From Streptomyces sp. NBC_00250 (GTDB taxonomy: Bacteria; Actinomycetota; Actinomycetes; Streptomycetales; Streptomycetaceae), in assembly GCF_036192275.1 (NCBI RefSeq), contig NZ_CP108088.1, positions 1,612,001-1,676,000 on the forward strand: a DNA stretch of 64,000 bases. Reading direction: 5' to 3'. This document shows positions 13,434-21,871 of this stretch, one piece after another; within the stretch, counting starts at the first letter, position 1, and each line of letters starts with the position of its first letter. The notes beneath the pieces were generated by a model that saw nothing but the letters and a program-made list of their open reading frames with translations, did no database searches and had not been told where the DNA came from. The position numbers and the translations under genes are program-made.

Positions 13434-14162
13434 ATGCGCAAGCTGCTGGTCGACGCGGCCCACACGCTGGTGCCGCCGAAGGGGGACCGGCACGGGCCGC
13501 TGCCGCCCCTCATGCTGACGCTGACGGTCCTGGCCGGCCTGGTGGACGCGGTGAGCTACCTGGGTCTCGGGCAGGTCTTCGTGGCCAACATGACCGGCAA
13601 CGTGGTGTTGCTGGGCTTCGCCCTGGCGGGAGCCGCGGGCCTGTCCGCGTCGGCCTCGGTCGTGTCCCTCGCGGCGTTCCTCGTCGGTGCGGTGGCGGGT
13701 GGCCGGTTCGGCACCCGGTTCGCCGCTCACCGCGGGCGGCTGCTCGCGTCGGCGATGGCCCTGCAGGCGGTGCTGGTCGCGGCGGCGTTCGTCATCGCCG
13801 TCGTGGCGCACGGCCGCGTGGGCACGCCGGGCCGGTACGCCCTGATCGTGACCCTAGGTCTCGCGATGGGAACGCAGACCGCGGTCGCCCGGCGCATCGG
13901 CGTACCGGACCTGACCACGACCGTGCTGACCCAGACGCTGACCGGACTGGCCGCGGGGTCCGGCGGGGCCGGCGACGTGGGGCCCCGGCCCGCCCGGCGG
14001 ATCCTCTCCGTGCTGGCGATGGTGCTCGGCGCCCTCGTCGGTGCCCTGCTCCTCGATGTCGGGCTCTCGCTGACCCTGGGGGTGGCGCTGGGGCTGCTCG
14101 TGGTGGCCGCCGTGGTCACGGGACGTCTGGCGGCCACCGACGCCGAGTGGGTCAGGCCCTGA
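13434..14162 (+). CDS. DUF1275 (YoaK family) membrane protein
   Basis: A 242-residue inner-membrane protein with about six hydrophobic segments and the family hallmarks: LAGLVDAVSYLGLGQVFVANMTGN near residue 35, MGTQTAVARRIGVPDLTTTVLTQTL near residue 145. It starts 10 bases after the AraC gene, so the two are probably co-transcribed. Its 3' end overlaps the AhpD-like gene on the other strand by 11 bases. Transport function has been suggested for the family but is not established. Confidence 0.88.
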   Translation: MRKLLVDAAHTLVPPKGDRHGPLPPLMLTLTVLAGLVDAVSYLGLGQVFVANMTGNVVLLGFALAGAAGLSASASVVSLAAFLVGAVAGGRFGTRFAAHRGRLLASAMALQAVLVAAAFVIAVVAHGRVGTPGRYALIVTLGLAMGTQTAVARRIGVPDLTTTVLTQTLTGLAAGSGGAGDVGPRPARRILSVLAMVLGALVGALLLDVGLSLTLGVALGLLVVAAVVTGRLAATDAEWVRP

Positions 14163-14727
14163 CGTCCGCCGCGAGCGGTCCGGGCGCGGCGTCCCGGACG
14201 GCCTGGCCCGGCTCCGGTGCGGGGTGCCCCGGTTCCCGGACGGCCCGGCCCGGCTCCCGTACGGGATGACGGCTCAGGATCGAGACGCGGTTGAAGGCGT
14301 TGATGGTGATGGCCACCCAGAGCACCGCGGAGATCTCGTCGTCGTCCAGGACCGCGCGCGCCGCCTCGTAGGCCCGTTCCTGCGCGCGGCCGTCCGCCGG
14401 GTCCGTCGTGGCCTCCGCGAGGGCGAGGGCCGCGCGTTCGCGTGCGGTGAAGAGCTCGGTGTCCCGCCAGGCGGGGAGCACGCCGAGGCGCCGGGTCGTC
14501 TCGCCGGCCCGGAGCGCGGCCCTGGTGTGGATGTCCAGGCAGGAGGCGCAGCCGTTGATCTGGGAGACGCGAAGGTTGACCAGCTCCACCAGGATCCGGT
14601 CGAGGCCCGCATCGGACGCGGTCGCGCGGACGGCGTCGGCCGTACGGACCAGGGCCTGGTAGGCCGTCGGGCTCTGCTTGTCGAGGTAGACCCGTCGGCC
14701 GTCGGGGGCGTGTGTCATGTCGTTCAC
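14152..14727 (-). CDS. Carboxymuconolactone decarboxylase / AhpD-like protein
   Basis: A 191-residue alkylhydroperoxidase-like protein with the redox CxxC (NGCASCLDIHTRAAL, near residue 58) of the AhpD core. The GTG at 14727 is preferred because AAGGAG lies 7 bases upstream. The ATG at 14718 has none. The last 40 residues are a low-complexity tail of repeated REPG/PEPG units (HPVREPGRAVREPGHPAPEP) outside the fold. It is divergent from a pirin gene with a 131-base shared region, a common oxidative-stress pairing in actinobacteria. Confidence 0.9.
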   Translation of the reverse strand: MNDMTHAPDGRRVYLDKQSPTAYQALVRTADAVRATASDAGLDRILVELVNLRVSQINGCASCLDIHTRAALRAGETTRRLGVLPAWRDTELFTARERAALALAEATTDPADGRAQERAYEAARAVLDDDEISAVLWVAITINAFNRVSILSRHPVREPGRAVREPGHPAPEPGQAVRDAAPGPLAADVRA

Positions 14728-14738
14728 CAGGCGCTCCT

Positions 14739-14804
14739 TCGAGGAATTCGAGGATTCGAGGAATCCGTGCGCGTCACGGGTTCTGGGGCTATGATCATGC
14801 ATAG
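14739..14804. promoter_or_regulatory. Direct repeats and inverted repeat between AhpD-like and pirin genes
   Basis: Three direct copies of TCGAGGA(A)T at 14739-14747, 14748-14755 and 14756-14764 lie in the leader of the AhpD-like gene. An inverted repeat CTATG-N6-CATAG follows at 14789-14804, in the AT-richest part of the shared divergent promoter region. These are candidate operators for joint control of the two genes. The regulator is not known. Confidence 0.5.
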
Positions 14805-14858
14805 TTGTTGAAAACGAAACTACATCGTGGGTCGAGAACGGACGGAGAGGGGTCGGGC

Positions 14859-15782
14859 ATGGACGACACGGAGGTCGAGATCCTCGCCGCGCGGGACGTC
14901 CCGCTGGGTGGCCCACGCGCCATGACCGTACGGCGCACACTGCCCCAGCGGTCCCGGACGCTCATCGGCGCCTGGTGCTTCGCCGACCACTACGGCCCCG
15001 ACGCCGTCGCCGAGTCCGGCGGAATGGACGTCGCTCCCCACCCGCACACCGGTCTGCAGACCGTGAGCTGGCTCTTCAGCGGGGAGATCGAGCACCGCGA
15101 CAGCCTGGGCAGCCACGCGTTCGTACGGCCCGGGGAGCTGAACCTCATGACCGGCGGGCACGGCATCAGCCACACCGAGGTCTCCACGCCCGGCACCACC
15201 GTCCTGCACGGGGTGCAGCTGTGGGTGGCGCTGCCCGACGAACACCGCCACGCCGACCGCGACTTCCAGCACCACGCACCCGGGCCGATACGGCTCGAAG
15301 GTGCGGAACTCCGGGTGTTCCTCGGCTCACTGGCCGGCGAGACCTCCCCCGTACGCACCTTCAGCCCGCTCCTCGGCGCCGAACTCCTCCTCGACCCCGG
15401 CGCCACGGTCACCCTCCCGGTCGACCCTGCCTTCGAGCACGGCCTGCTCGTCGACGCGGGAGACGTCCGTCTGGCCGGAACCCTCCTGCGCCCGGCCGAA
15501 CTCGGCTACGTCGACACCGGACACACCACGCTCACCCTGACGAACGAGTCCGACCACCGTGCGCGGGCGGTCCTCATCGGCGGCACGCCCTTCGGTGAGG
15601 AGATCGTCATGTGGTGGAACTTCATCGGCCGCGACAACCAGGACATCGTCGAGGCCAGGGAGGAATGGGAGCGCGCCTCCGAGCGCTTCGGGCACGTCGA
15701 GGGCTACCCCGGCGACCGCCTCCCGGCCCCGGCCCTGCCGAACGCCGCCCTCAGACCCCGCGGAAACCCGCCCCGCGGCTGA
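14859..15782 (+). CDS. Pirin family protein
   Basis: A 307-residue bicupin. The N-terminal cupin holds the pirin metal signature: HPHTGLQTVSWLFSGEIEHRDSLG (residues about 60-83, His-x-His and Glu/His ligands) and a MTGGHGISHTE block near residue 100. The C-terminal pirin_C domain ends with PFGEEIVMWWNFIGRD, typical of quercetinase-like pirins. The ATG at 14859 is preceded by GGAGAGG. It may be a quercetin 2,3-dioxygenase-type enzyme or a redox-linked regulator, which sequence alone does not settle. Confidence 0.93.
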   Translation: MDDTEVEILAARDVPLGGPRAMTVRRTLPQRSRTLIGAWCFADHYGPDAVAESGGMDVAPHPHTGLQTVSWLFSGEIEHRDSLGSHAFVRPGELNLMTGGHGISHTEVSTPGTTVLHGVQLWVALPDEHRHADRDFQHHAPGPIRLEGAELRVFLGSLAGETSPVRTFSPLLGAELLLDPGATVTLPVDPAFEHGLLVDAGDVRLAGTLLRPAELGYVDTGHTTLTLTNESDHRARAVLIGGTPFGEEIVMWWNFIGRDNQDIVEAREEWERASERFGHVEGYPGDRLPAPALPNAALRPRGNPPRG

Positions 15783-15867
15783 ACCCCCGCACCCCGACCC
15801 CCACCCACGCCCCCTCCGCACCCCGACCCCTCGCACCCCTCGCACTCCCGCCCCCGAAAGGAACGTC

Positions 15868-16221
15868 ATGAGCGAGCAGGAAGCCACCACCCCCGTCGCC
15901 CCCGTCGTCCGGCACGTCGACCCGCGCCACCGCTACGAGATCCTCGTCGACGACCGGCGCGCCGGCCTCACGGCGTACCGCGACCGCGACGACCGGCGCG
16001 TCTTCTTCCACACCGAGATCGACGACGCCTACGCGGGCCAGGGCCTCGCCTCGATCCTCGTCGAGCAGGCGCTGACCGACGTGCGCGCCTCCGGGATGCG
16101 GATCGTGCCGGTCTGCCCGTACGTGGCGAAGTTCCTGAAGAAGCACGAGGAGTTCGCCGACATCACCGACCCTGTGACGCCGGAGGTCCTCCAGTGGCTG
16201 GACGCCCGACTGGCCCGCTGA
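15868..16221 (+). CDS. GNAT family N-acetyltransferase (YjdJ-like)
   Basis: A 117-residue short GNAT protein of the Gcn5-related YjdJ type. The acetyl-CoA loop is seen in DDAYAGQGLASILVEQAL (residues about 52-70), followed by GMRIVPVCPYVAKFLKKHEE, the family's closing block. The ATG follows AAAGGA. It lies 85 bases after the pirin gene in the same direction, separated by a C-rich stretch. Substrate unknown. Confidence 0.9.
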   Translation: MSEQEATTPVAPVVRHVDPRHRYEILVDDRRAGLTAYRDRDDRRVFFHTEIDDAYAGQGLASILVEQALTDVRASGMRIVPVCPYVAKFLKKHEEFADITDPVTPEVLQWLDARLAR

Positions 16222-16255
16222 CGCGGGCACGGCGGAACGCCTGACCGGCCCCCGC

Positions 16256-17056
16256 TCAGGGGGCCGACGGGGCGAGCACCACGAAGTCGGCCTTCGACGG
16301 GTCCAGGCAGACGGCGAGCCGCCCGACGCCCTCCGCGTCGTCCGGGCCCATCTGCACGTTGCCGCCGCTCGCGGTGACCCTGGCGACCGCGGTGTCGCAG
16401 TCGGTGACCGCGAAGACGGGGTGCCAGTACGGCCGCCCGTGCGCGAGGGCGAGATCCGCCTCGCTCACCTGCATGAGGCCGCCGTGCATCCGCTCCTCGG
16501 GCAGTCCGGCGGGGGTGATGACGGTGTACGTGCCGCCCGCCCCGCCGGGCATCGGCATGTCGCTGAACTGCCAGCCGAAGACACTGCCGTAGAACTGCTT
16601 CGCGGCCGCGGCGTCGCTCGTGTACAGCTCGGTCCAGGACAGTGAGCCCGGCGTGTCCACCTGCTCGACGCCCTTGTTCGAGCCCGGCTGCCAGACGGCG
16701 AACTGCCCGCCCAGCGGGTCGCTGTACTGCGCCATCCGGCCCCACTCGTCGAGATCCATCGGCGCCACCCGGACCGTGCCGCCCGCGTCCTCCACCGCCC
16801 GGGTCGTCGCGTCCGCGTCGGCGACGCTGTAGTAGATCATCCAGGCCGAGCGCGCGCCCTGCTCCGTGAGCTTGCCGAGTCCCGCGACGATCTTCCCGTC
16901 GTTCCGGAACATCCCGCCTTCCATGTCCTCCCCCTCCCCCATGGACTCGTAGTCCCATCCGAGCACGCCGCCGTAGAAGGCCGCGGCGGCCGGGACGTCG
17001 GGGGCGCCGAGGTCGAGCCAGCAAGGCGAGCCGGGTACGAAGTCGGTGGTGATCAT
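16256..17056 (-). CDS. VOC family protein with two glyoxalase-like domains
   Basis: A 266-residue protein with two vicinal-oxygen-chelate modules (residues about 8-125 and 140-262). Each starts with a glyoxalase-like strand and helix (PCWLDLGAPDVPAAAAFYGG and LSWTELYTSDAAAAKQFYGS) and ends with a DPLGGQFAVWQP or DPSKADFVVL segment. Such proteins in Streptomyces are often annotated as hydroxylases or glyoxalases without proof. It is convergent with the GNAT gene and divergent from the ArsR gene. Confidence 0.88.
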   Translation of the reverse strand: MITTDFVPGSPCWLDLGAPDVPAAAAFYGGVLGWDYESMGEGEDMEGGMFRNDGKIVAGLGKLTEQGARSAWMIYYSVADADATTRAVEDAGGTVRVAPMDLDEWGRMAQYSDPLGGQFAVWQPGSNKGVEQVDTPGSLSWTELYTSDAAAAKQFYGSVFGWQFSDMPMPGGAGGTYTVITPAGLPEERMHGGLMQVSEADLALAHGRPYWHPVFAVTDCDTAVARVTASGGNVQMGPDDAEGVGRLAVCLDPSKADFVVLAPSAP

Positions 17057-17234
17057 GGCGAAGGCCTTTCACGTTTCCGGGGTACGCACGCCAGGTACGC
17101 CCTCAGCCTCGCACCGGACAGGACCCCTCGCGCGCCGACCGCTCGCGGCCCGCGCTTCGAACGCTCGCCGCCTGCGCATCGAACGCTCGCCGCCCGCCGA
17201 GTTCACCGCTCGCCACCCGACGTGTCGGGAAAAG

Positions 17235-17264
17235 TTGACACGTCGGAGATCTCCGACGCATCCT
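17235..17264 (+). promoter_or_regulatory. Promoter with embedded palindrome of the ArsR gene
   Basis: A consensus -35 TTGACA (17235-17240) is followed at once by a perfect 18-bp palindrome CGTCGGAGATCTCCGACG (17241-17258) and a weak -10 (CATCCT, 17259-17264). The predicted start point coincides with the ATG at 17271, so the transcript would be leaderless. An operator sitting in the -35/-10 spacer suggests autorepression by the ArsR protein. Confidence 0.7.
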
Positions 17265-17270
17265 GTCGGC

Positions 17271-17663
17271 ATGCCGACCGTCGACGTCTACAGCGCGCTG
17301 GCCAATCCGGTCCGGCGCAAACTGCTCGAAGGGCTGATCGGTGGACCACGCCCGGCCGGCGACCTGGCCGGGGAGTTCTCCCTCAGCCGACCGGCCGTCT
17401 CCGAGCACCTCGCCGTACTGAGGAAGGCCGGGCTGGTACGCGAGGAGCCCCGAGGGCGCCACCGCTACTACCACCTGCGCCCGGAGCCGCTCGCGGAGGT
17501 AGGCGACTGGCTGCACCCCTTCGAGCACTACTGGCGCGCCCGCATGGGAGCCCTGCGCGACGTACTGGACGACATCGGCGAAACCGCCCCGACCGATGAC
17601 GGCGACAAGGGCGACCCCACCACCACGCCGACGACGGCAGGAACCGAGGACGAATCCCCATGA
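17271..17663 (+). CDS. ArsR family winged-helix regulator
   Basis: A 130-residue ArsR/SmtB-type repressor. The winged helix is MPTVDVYSALANPVRRKLLE through SRPAVSEHLAVLRKAGLVREEPRGRHRYY (residues 1-70). No ArsR metal-binding CxC motif is present, as in regulators paired with SRPBCC proteins. The ATG at 17271 has no ribosome site but sits at the expected transcription start. The tail (residues 100-130) is Asp/Thr-rich. Its stop overlaps the start of a truncated SRPBCC gene, the usual partner. Confidence 0.9.
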   Translation: MPTVDVYSALANPVRRKLLEGLIGGPRPAGDLAGEFSLSRPAVSEHLAVLRKAGLVREEPRGRHRYYHLRPEPLAEVGDWLHPFEHYWRARMGALRDVLDDIGETAPTDDGDKGDPTTTPTTAGTEDESP

Positions 17664-17767
17664 CCGCCGAGCTCCGGACCATCCACTGCGACCAGTTCAT
17701 CGCCCACCCGCCCCGGGCCGTATGGCGTGCGCTCACCGACCCCGAGCTGCACGCGCGCCGCCGGTGA
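17660..17767 (+). pseudogene. Truncated SRPBCC (AHSA1-like) gene remnant
   Basis: ATGA overlap with the ArsR stop begins a 35-codon frame (MTAELRTIHCDQFIAHPPRA...) that matches the N-terminal strand and helix of SRPBCC/AHSA1 proteins usually encoded after such ArsR genes. Normal proteins run on for roughly 150 residues with a tryptophan-rich segment after HAR. Here the frame ends in RRR-stop and the lipoprotein gene's end follows 42 bases later, leaving no room for the missing domain. A deletion has removed the 3' three quarters. Confidence 0.75.
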
Positions 17768-17808
17768 CCGGGAACGCTCCACTGTGCCTCAGCGGGTCGG
17801 GCGCCTGC

Positions 17809-18264
17809 TCACCGAATCCGAAAGGTGATCCGCACCCCTTCCTGTCCGGAGGTGTGCAGCACCGCCACGCCTGGCCCCACGGCGCGGATGTCCCAGGCGC
17901 GGAACCCCGGATCGGACTCGAAGTCGACCGGCACGAGGGCGATCGCCGTGCCGTCGACGAGGGGGGTTGCCGCGCGCCAACGACCGGAGAGGCGCAGCTG
18001 GGTGGTGTCGCCGAGGGGGAGGGTGAAGGTGCGGCCGGTGTCGTCCTGGGTGAGGGCGGCCGGGGCGGCGGACGGCGACGCGGGGGCCGCTGCCGTCGTG
18101 GTGGGGGCGGGAGTCGGCGGTGTCGCGGTCGAGCCCGGGGCGGGGGTGGACGTGCGTGCGGGCGGGGTCGGCCGCTCCCGCTGGGTGTCGTCGGTGCACG
18201 CGGCCGCCGCCACCCCGAGGAGCAGGGTGGCGGCGGCACGTGGCAGAAGCGTCATCCGTGTCAT
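17809..18264 (-). CDS. Small lipoprotein
   Basis: A 151-residue predicted lipoprotein: signal LLPRAAATLLLGVAAAAC with the lipobox cysteine near residue 23, then a Thr/Pro/Ala-rich linker of about 45 residues and a C-terminal beta-rich domain of about 80 residues (FTLPLGDTTQLRLSGRW...GVAVLHTSGQEGVRITFRIR). Its ATG overlaps the stop of the M36 protease gene (ATGA, 18261-18264), so the two are translationally coupled. It could help fold, anchor or restrain the protease, which is inference from position only. Confidence 0.8.
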   Translation of the reverse strand: MTRMTLLPRAAATLLLGVAAAACTDDTQRERPTPPARTSTPAPGSTATPPTPAPTTTAAAPASPSAAPAALTQDDTGRTFTLPLGDTTQLRLSGRWRAATPLVDGTAIALVPVDFESDPGFRAWDIRAVGPGVAVLHTSGQEGVRITFRIR

Positions 18265-21200
18265 ACGAGCGGGATGTTGATGCAGGTGAGAATGGCCGCT
18301 TGGGCTGACAGCTGCTGCTTGGTGGCCTGGGGGTCGAGGCGTACCTTCTCGGCGTTCTGGACGGCCTCCAGGAAGGGGGTGTCCGCCTTCAGATCGCTGT
18401 CGGTGTCGACGAGTTCGTACGGGTCGAAGGATCCGTTGGCGAAGTTCAGCCAGGCCGCAAGGAGTTGGCGGTCGAGGGACCGCTTCGGGTCCATCAGCAG
18501 GTTGAGGAAGAGGACGTTCGCGGCCTTGCCCTGGGTGGACACGTCGACCTTCTCGGAGAACACCGCGCTGGAGTGCTGGACGATCTTCAGATAGCAGTCC
18601 AGCGTCTCCTTGCCGAGCCCGGTGAGGTCGCCGGTCAGGTACTTGACGTACCAGACGTCGGCGAGGAGCGACAGCGGGGCGTGGCCCTGGACGATGAGGG
18701 GCATCCCGTCGGTCCCGGTGCCGCCGTCGTCGTCGCGTGCCGTGAGGGACAGTTGGTACAGGCAGGGCTTGGTGTACGTGTGGGCCGGGGCGTCCGTCAG
18801 GTCGCGCGGCTGGACGCTGGGGCTGCGGGCGGGGTCGGTGCCGGGCGGGTTGACGAGCGAGGTGGTCGTGGTGGGCGGTGTCCCGTCGCCCCAGGCCCAG
18901 CCCATGGTCTCGTCGTCGCTGCCGGGGTCGGTGATCCGGGCGGTGTACCGCTTCTCCTCACCCGAGCGGACGACGAGGGTCCGGCCGCCCGCGAGCGGCA
19001 CGGCACCGGTCTTGTCGATGACGGCGGACGGGTCGACGTTGGCGACGGTGACGTCGGCCTCTCGGCAGGCGCTCGTGTCGTCGTCACTGCCGCAGATCTT
19101 CACGGTGAAGGTGCCGTTGTCGCCGAAGGCGATCTCGCGGCTGAAGGCGAGGGTCGCGTCGGGGCGGTTGTTCTCCGACTGCCCGGGCAGCGCGACGGGC
19201 TTGCCGTCACCGGGGTCGATGGTGGCGGTGAGCGGGTCGAGCCAGCCCGGGTCGGTGACCGTGCCGGAGACGGTGAGCTTGCCGCCCTCCTCGCGCGGGC
19301 CCTGGACGGTGAGGTTCACCGTGGGCGCCACGTTGGTGACGGTCACGGTCGCCGTGTCGGTGTCGGCTCCGGCGGCGTTGCCGACGCGCAGACCGACGGT
19401 GTACGTGCCGTCCTGGCCGACCCGGTCGAAGAGCGGGCTGACGCCGGTCGCGTCGTCGTAGGCGCCGTCGCCGTCGAAGTCCCAGCTGTAACCGCCGCCG
19501 CCACCGGGGACGGTGGAGCCACCGGCGTCGAGCCGTACGTCAGAGCCCTCCTTGGTGGTGTACGGGCCGCCCGCGTCGGCGGTGGGCCGGCAGCTCGCCG
19601 GGTAGTCGGTCGCCGGGTCGGCCTGCCCCTGGCTCGGCGAGGTGGCGCTCGCGCCCATGCCCCGGCGGGCGAACACGCCCCACAGCAGGCACTGGTTGGC
19701 GCCCCCGTGGTCGGCGCGGTCGGCGGCGAGGATGCCGTCGCGGGCGTCGAGGAAGTCCGGCGAGGACGGCGTCTGCTTCATGCCGTCGACCATCAGCTGC
19801 TCGTGCCGCTGCTTTCCGGTGGTGTATCCGTACGCGCCGACGAGCGCGGTGCGCATGTCCCACATGGTGGTGGCCCAGATCTCGCCGTCGGAGTGCACGC
19901 TGCAGGTGCCGTCGTCGCAGAGGTCGGCGTAGGTGAGGTGGCTGTTGTCGTACGCGACGCGGCGTATGCCGGTGGGCCGGCCGTTGTTGTACTCGCCGTA
20001 CACGGGGTCGTTCCAGAGGGAGGTGGCCACCGCGTCGCTCCAGCCCTCGCCGAGCGCGCCGGTCTGCACTCCGTCGCCCATGTCGCCGCCGCCGACGAGC
20101 CGGTGGGACAGGCCGTGGCTGTACTCATGGGCGACGGTGTCGCCGTTCATGGCCCGGTGCACGTTGTGGTTGTCGCAGGAGGCGCGTCCGACGAAGAGCC
20201 GCATGGTCGGGTTCTGGCCGTCGGCGGGGGTGCCGAAGTCGGCGTTGCAGGCGGAGTCCCCGTTGGCGTCGAAGTCGACGTAGACCTGGACCCGGTCGCC
20301 GCCGGCGCCGCCGGCGCCGAGGTTGTCCTCCTGGAAGTTGCCCGAGGCCTCGTCGAAGCCGAGTCCGTAGAGGTGGTCGTGCATGCGGTTGGCGTAGTAG
20401 AAGGCCTGGGTGACGACCGCGTCCCGGTCGGTGGTGAGGTCGGTTCCGCCGCTCGTACGGAAGGCGTCCGTGAAGGTGTAGGCGAAGTGCTGGTACGCCG
20501 GGTCTCCGGCCGCCGGGGTCTGCGGCTGGTGCCCGAGGGTCTCCTCGCCGTCGAGGTCCTGGGAGACCTCGCCGTTGTTCCCGGTGGTGACCCGGCCGGT
20601 GACCCAGGAGCGGCCGAGGCCGCTGAAGGGCACCGTCGTCGCGCTGCCGAGGGTGGGGTTCTGGTCGGTGAAGACCCGGCCCTCGGGGCCCTCGTTGCTG
20701 GTGAGGTCGATGCGCTGGAGGACGGTGCCGTTCCCGGCGTCGACGACGATGTCGTACAGGTGCTTGTTGTCGGCGGTGAGCGTGGTCCGCCAGGCCGGAC
20801 GGGCGGTGCCGTCGGCGAGCGGGAAGGTGACCCGGCCGGCGGTGGCCGCGGCCGTGCCGGATGGCGAGTCGGACGGTGTGCCGGACGGGGAGTCGGTGCC
20901 GACGGAGGCCGCGGCCCGGTCCAGTGCGGCGCCCTTGCCGAGGACGGCCTTCCCCGTGGCGCGGGCCTCCGCCACGAGGCTGCCGGTGACGGTGAGGATG
21001 CGGCCGGACGCGTCGACGGCGACCGAGAGACGGGCGCCGTGGACGGGGACGCCCCGGTCGCTCTGGCCGATGAAGACGTGCCGTACGCCGTTGTGCTCGG
21101 TGCGGTACGACTTGACGACGGTGAGGGCTTCCAACTCGGCGCCGGACAGGCCGTAGAGGGCCGCGTGCTCGCGTATGTGGTCCAGCGCGAGGGTCCGCGG

Positions 21201-21530
21201 ATCGGTGGCACTGGTGGCGGTGAGCGCGTTACGGCCCTGCGGGGTGAGCAGCCTCGGCGTACCGAACCGGCCCCAGCGGATCGCCGCGCCGTCGAGCTCC
21301 TGGGCCGCGCGCAGTTGCCCGGCCGTGGGCGCGACGCGCTTGTCGCCGCGTACGTCGATGTTCGGGTACGGCAGATCCGACTGCTCCTGGGCCGGTCCCG
21401 TCTGCGCTCCGGGGTGTTCGGCGGCGCCGATCACGGCGGCCGACGGTGTGACCGTGACGGCCGGTAGGGCGAGCAGGACCGCTCCGATGAGCAGTGTTCG
21501 TGCGCGCGTCGACAGGCGTGCGGGTGGCAT
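18261..21530 (-). CDS. Secreted M36 (fungalysin-like) metallopeptidase with PKD domains
   Basis: A 1089-residue exported protease. A Sec signal (TRARTLLIGAVLLALPAVTV, residues 7-26) is followed by an FTP/PepSY-type propeptide (to about 260), and the M36 catalytic domain with HEYSH zinc motif (DTVAHEYSHGLSHRLVGG) and downstream glutamate (EGWSDAVA). After the catalytic domain come about three PKD-like Ig folds (for example GGSYSWDFDGDGAYDD-type blocks), and a C-terminal alpha-helical region of about 120 residues. The ATG at 21530 has GGGGGAG upstream, whereas the longer frame start adds a poor N-terminus. PKD modules often aid binding to polymers. Coupled to the following lipoprotein gene. Confidence 0.92.
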   Translation of the reverse strand: MPPARLSTRARTLLIGAVLLALPAVTVTPSAAVIGAAEHPGAQTGPAQEQSDLPYPNIDVRGDKRVAPTAGQLRAAQELDGAAIRWGRFGTPRLLTPQGRNALTATSATDPRTLALDHIREHAALYGLSGAELEALTVVKSYRTEHNGVRHVFIGQSDRGVPVHGARLSVAVDASGRILTVTGSLVAEARATGKAVLGKGAALDRAAASVGTDSPSGTPSDSPSGTAAATAGRVTFPLADGTARPAWRTTLTADNKHLYDIVVDAGNGTVLQRIDLTSNEGPEGRVFTDQNPTLGSATTVPFSGLGRSWVTGRVTTGNNGEVSQDLDGEETLGHQPQTPAAGDPAYQHFAYTFTDAFRTSGGTDLTTDRDAVVTQAFYYANRMHDHLYGLGFDEASGNFQEDNLGAGGAGGDRVQVYVDFDANGDSACNADFGTPADGQNPTMRLFVGRASCDNHNVHRAMNGDTVAHEYSHGLSHRLVGGGDMGDGVQTGALGEGWSDAVATSLWNDPVYGEYNNGRPTGIRRVAYDNSHLTYADLCDDGTCSVHSDGEIWATTMWDMRTALVGAYGYTTGKQRHEQLMVDGMKQTPSSPDFLDARDGILAADRADHGGANQCLLWGVFARRGMGASATSPSQGQADPATDYPASCRPTADAGGPYTTKEGSDVRLDAGGSTVPGGGGGYSWDFDGDGAYDDATGVSPLFDRVGQDGTYTVGLRVGNAAGADTDTATVTVTNVAPTVNLTVQGPREEGGKLTVSGTVTDPGWLDPLTATIDPGDGKPVALPGQSENNRPDATLAFSREIAFGDNGTFTVKICGSDDDTSACREADVTVANVDPSAVIDKTGAVPLAGGRTLVVRSGEEKRYTARITDPGSDDETMGWAWGDGTPPTTTTSLVNPPGTDPARSPSVQPRDLTDAPAHTYTKPCLYQLSLTARDDDGGTGTDGMPLIVQGHAPLSLLADVWYVKYLTGDLTGLGKETLDCYLKIVQHSSAVFSEKVDVSTQGKAANVLFLNLLMDPKRSLDRQLLAAWLNFANGSFDPYELVDTDSDLKADTPFLEAVQNAEKVRLDPQATKQQLSAQAAILTCINIPLV

Positions 21531-21871
21531 CGGACTCCCCCGTCCGTTGACTTCCTGGCTGTGGACCGGGGACAAGCTATGTGCGCATGACAAGGGCACG
21601 GAAGGACGCATACCGCCCCGCCCGGGTAGCCGACGACAGGCCCGTCACAACTGGCGGAGATCATTCCCCGGGATCAGCGACGTTCATCGGACTGTCCGCC
21701 GGGGGAATCCAGCGCCCACGACCGGGAAATCGCATCACATGGAGAGGTGGTGAAGGATCCGACAGCCGGGGCAGACCGTCGACCATGTCGGCCCCGCGAC
21801 ACACCGGGCGCGCGGCGAGGGAGCCGTCGGGCCGCCGGACTCCGGCCCCCCGACGACGGACGGCGCATCGC
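21531..21871. other. Non-coding region upstream of the M36 protease
   Basis: About 340 bases between the protease start and the methyltransferase stop, both on the minus strand. It must hold the protease promoter. No convincing small gene, palindrome or hairpin terminator was found, and the frames open on both strands here have biased, unrecognisable translations. Confidence 0.5.

Noticed and set aside
18465..21467. 1000-codon open frame on the plus strand opposite the M36 protease
   Set aside because: It is the antisense shadow of a GC-biased gene: Val/Gly/Ala/Asp-only composition, no domain, no ribosome site, while the minus-strand frame has a signal peptide and HEYSH.
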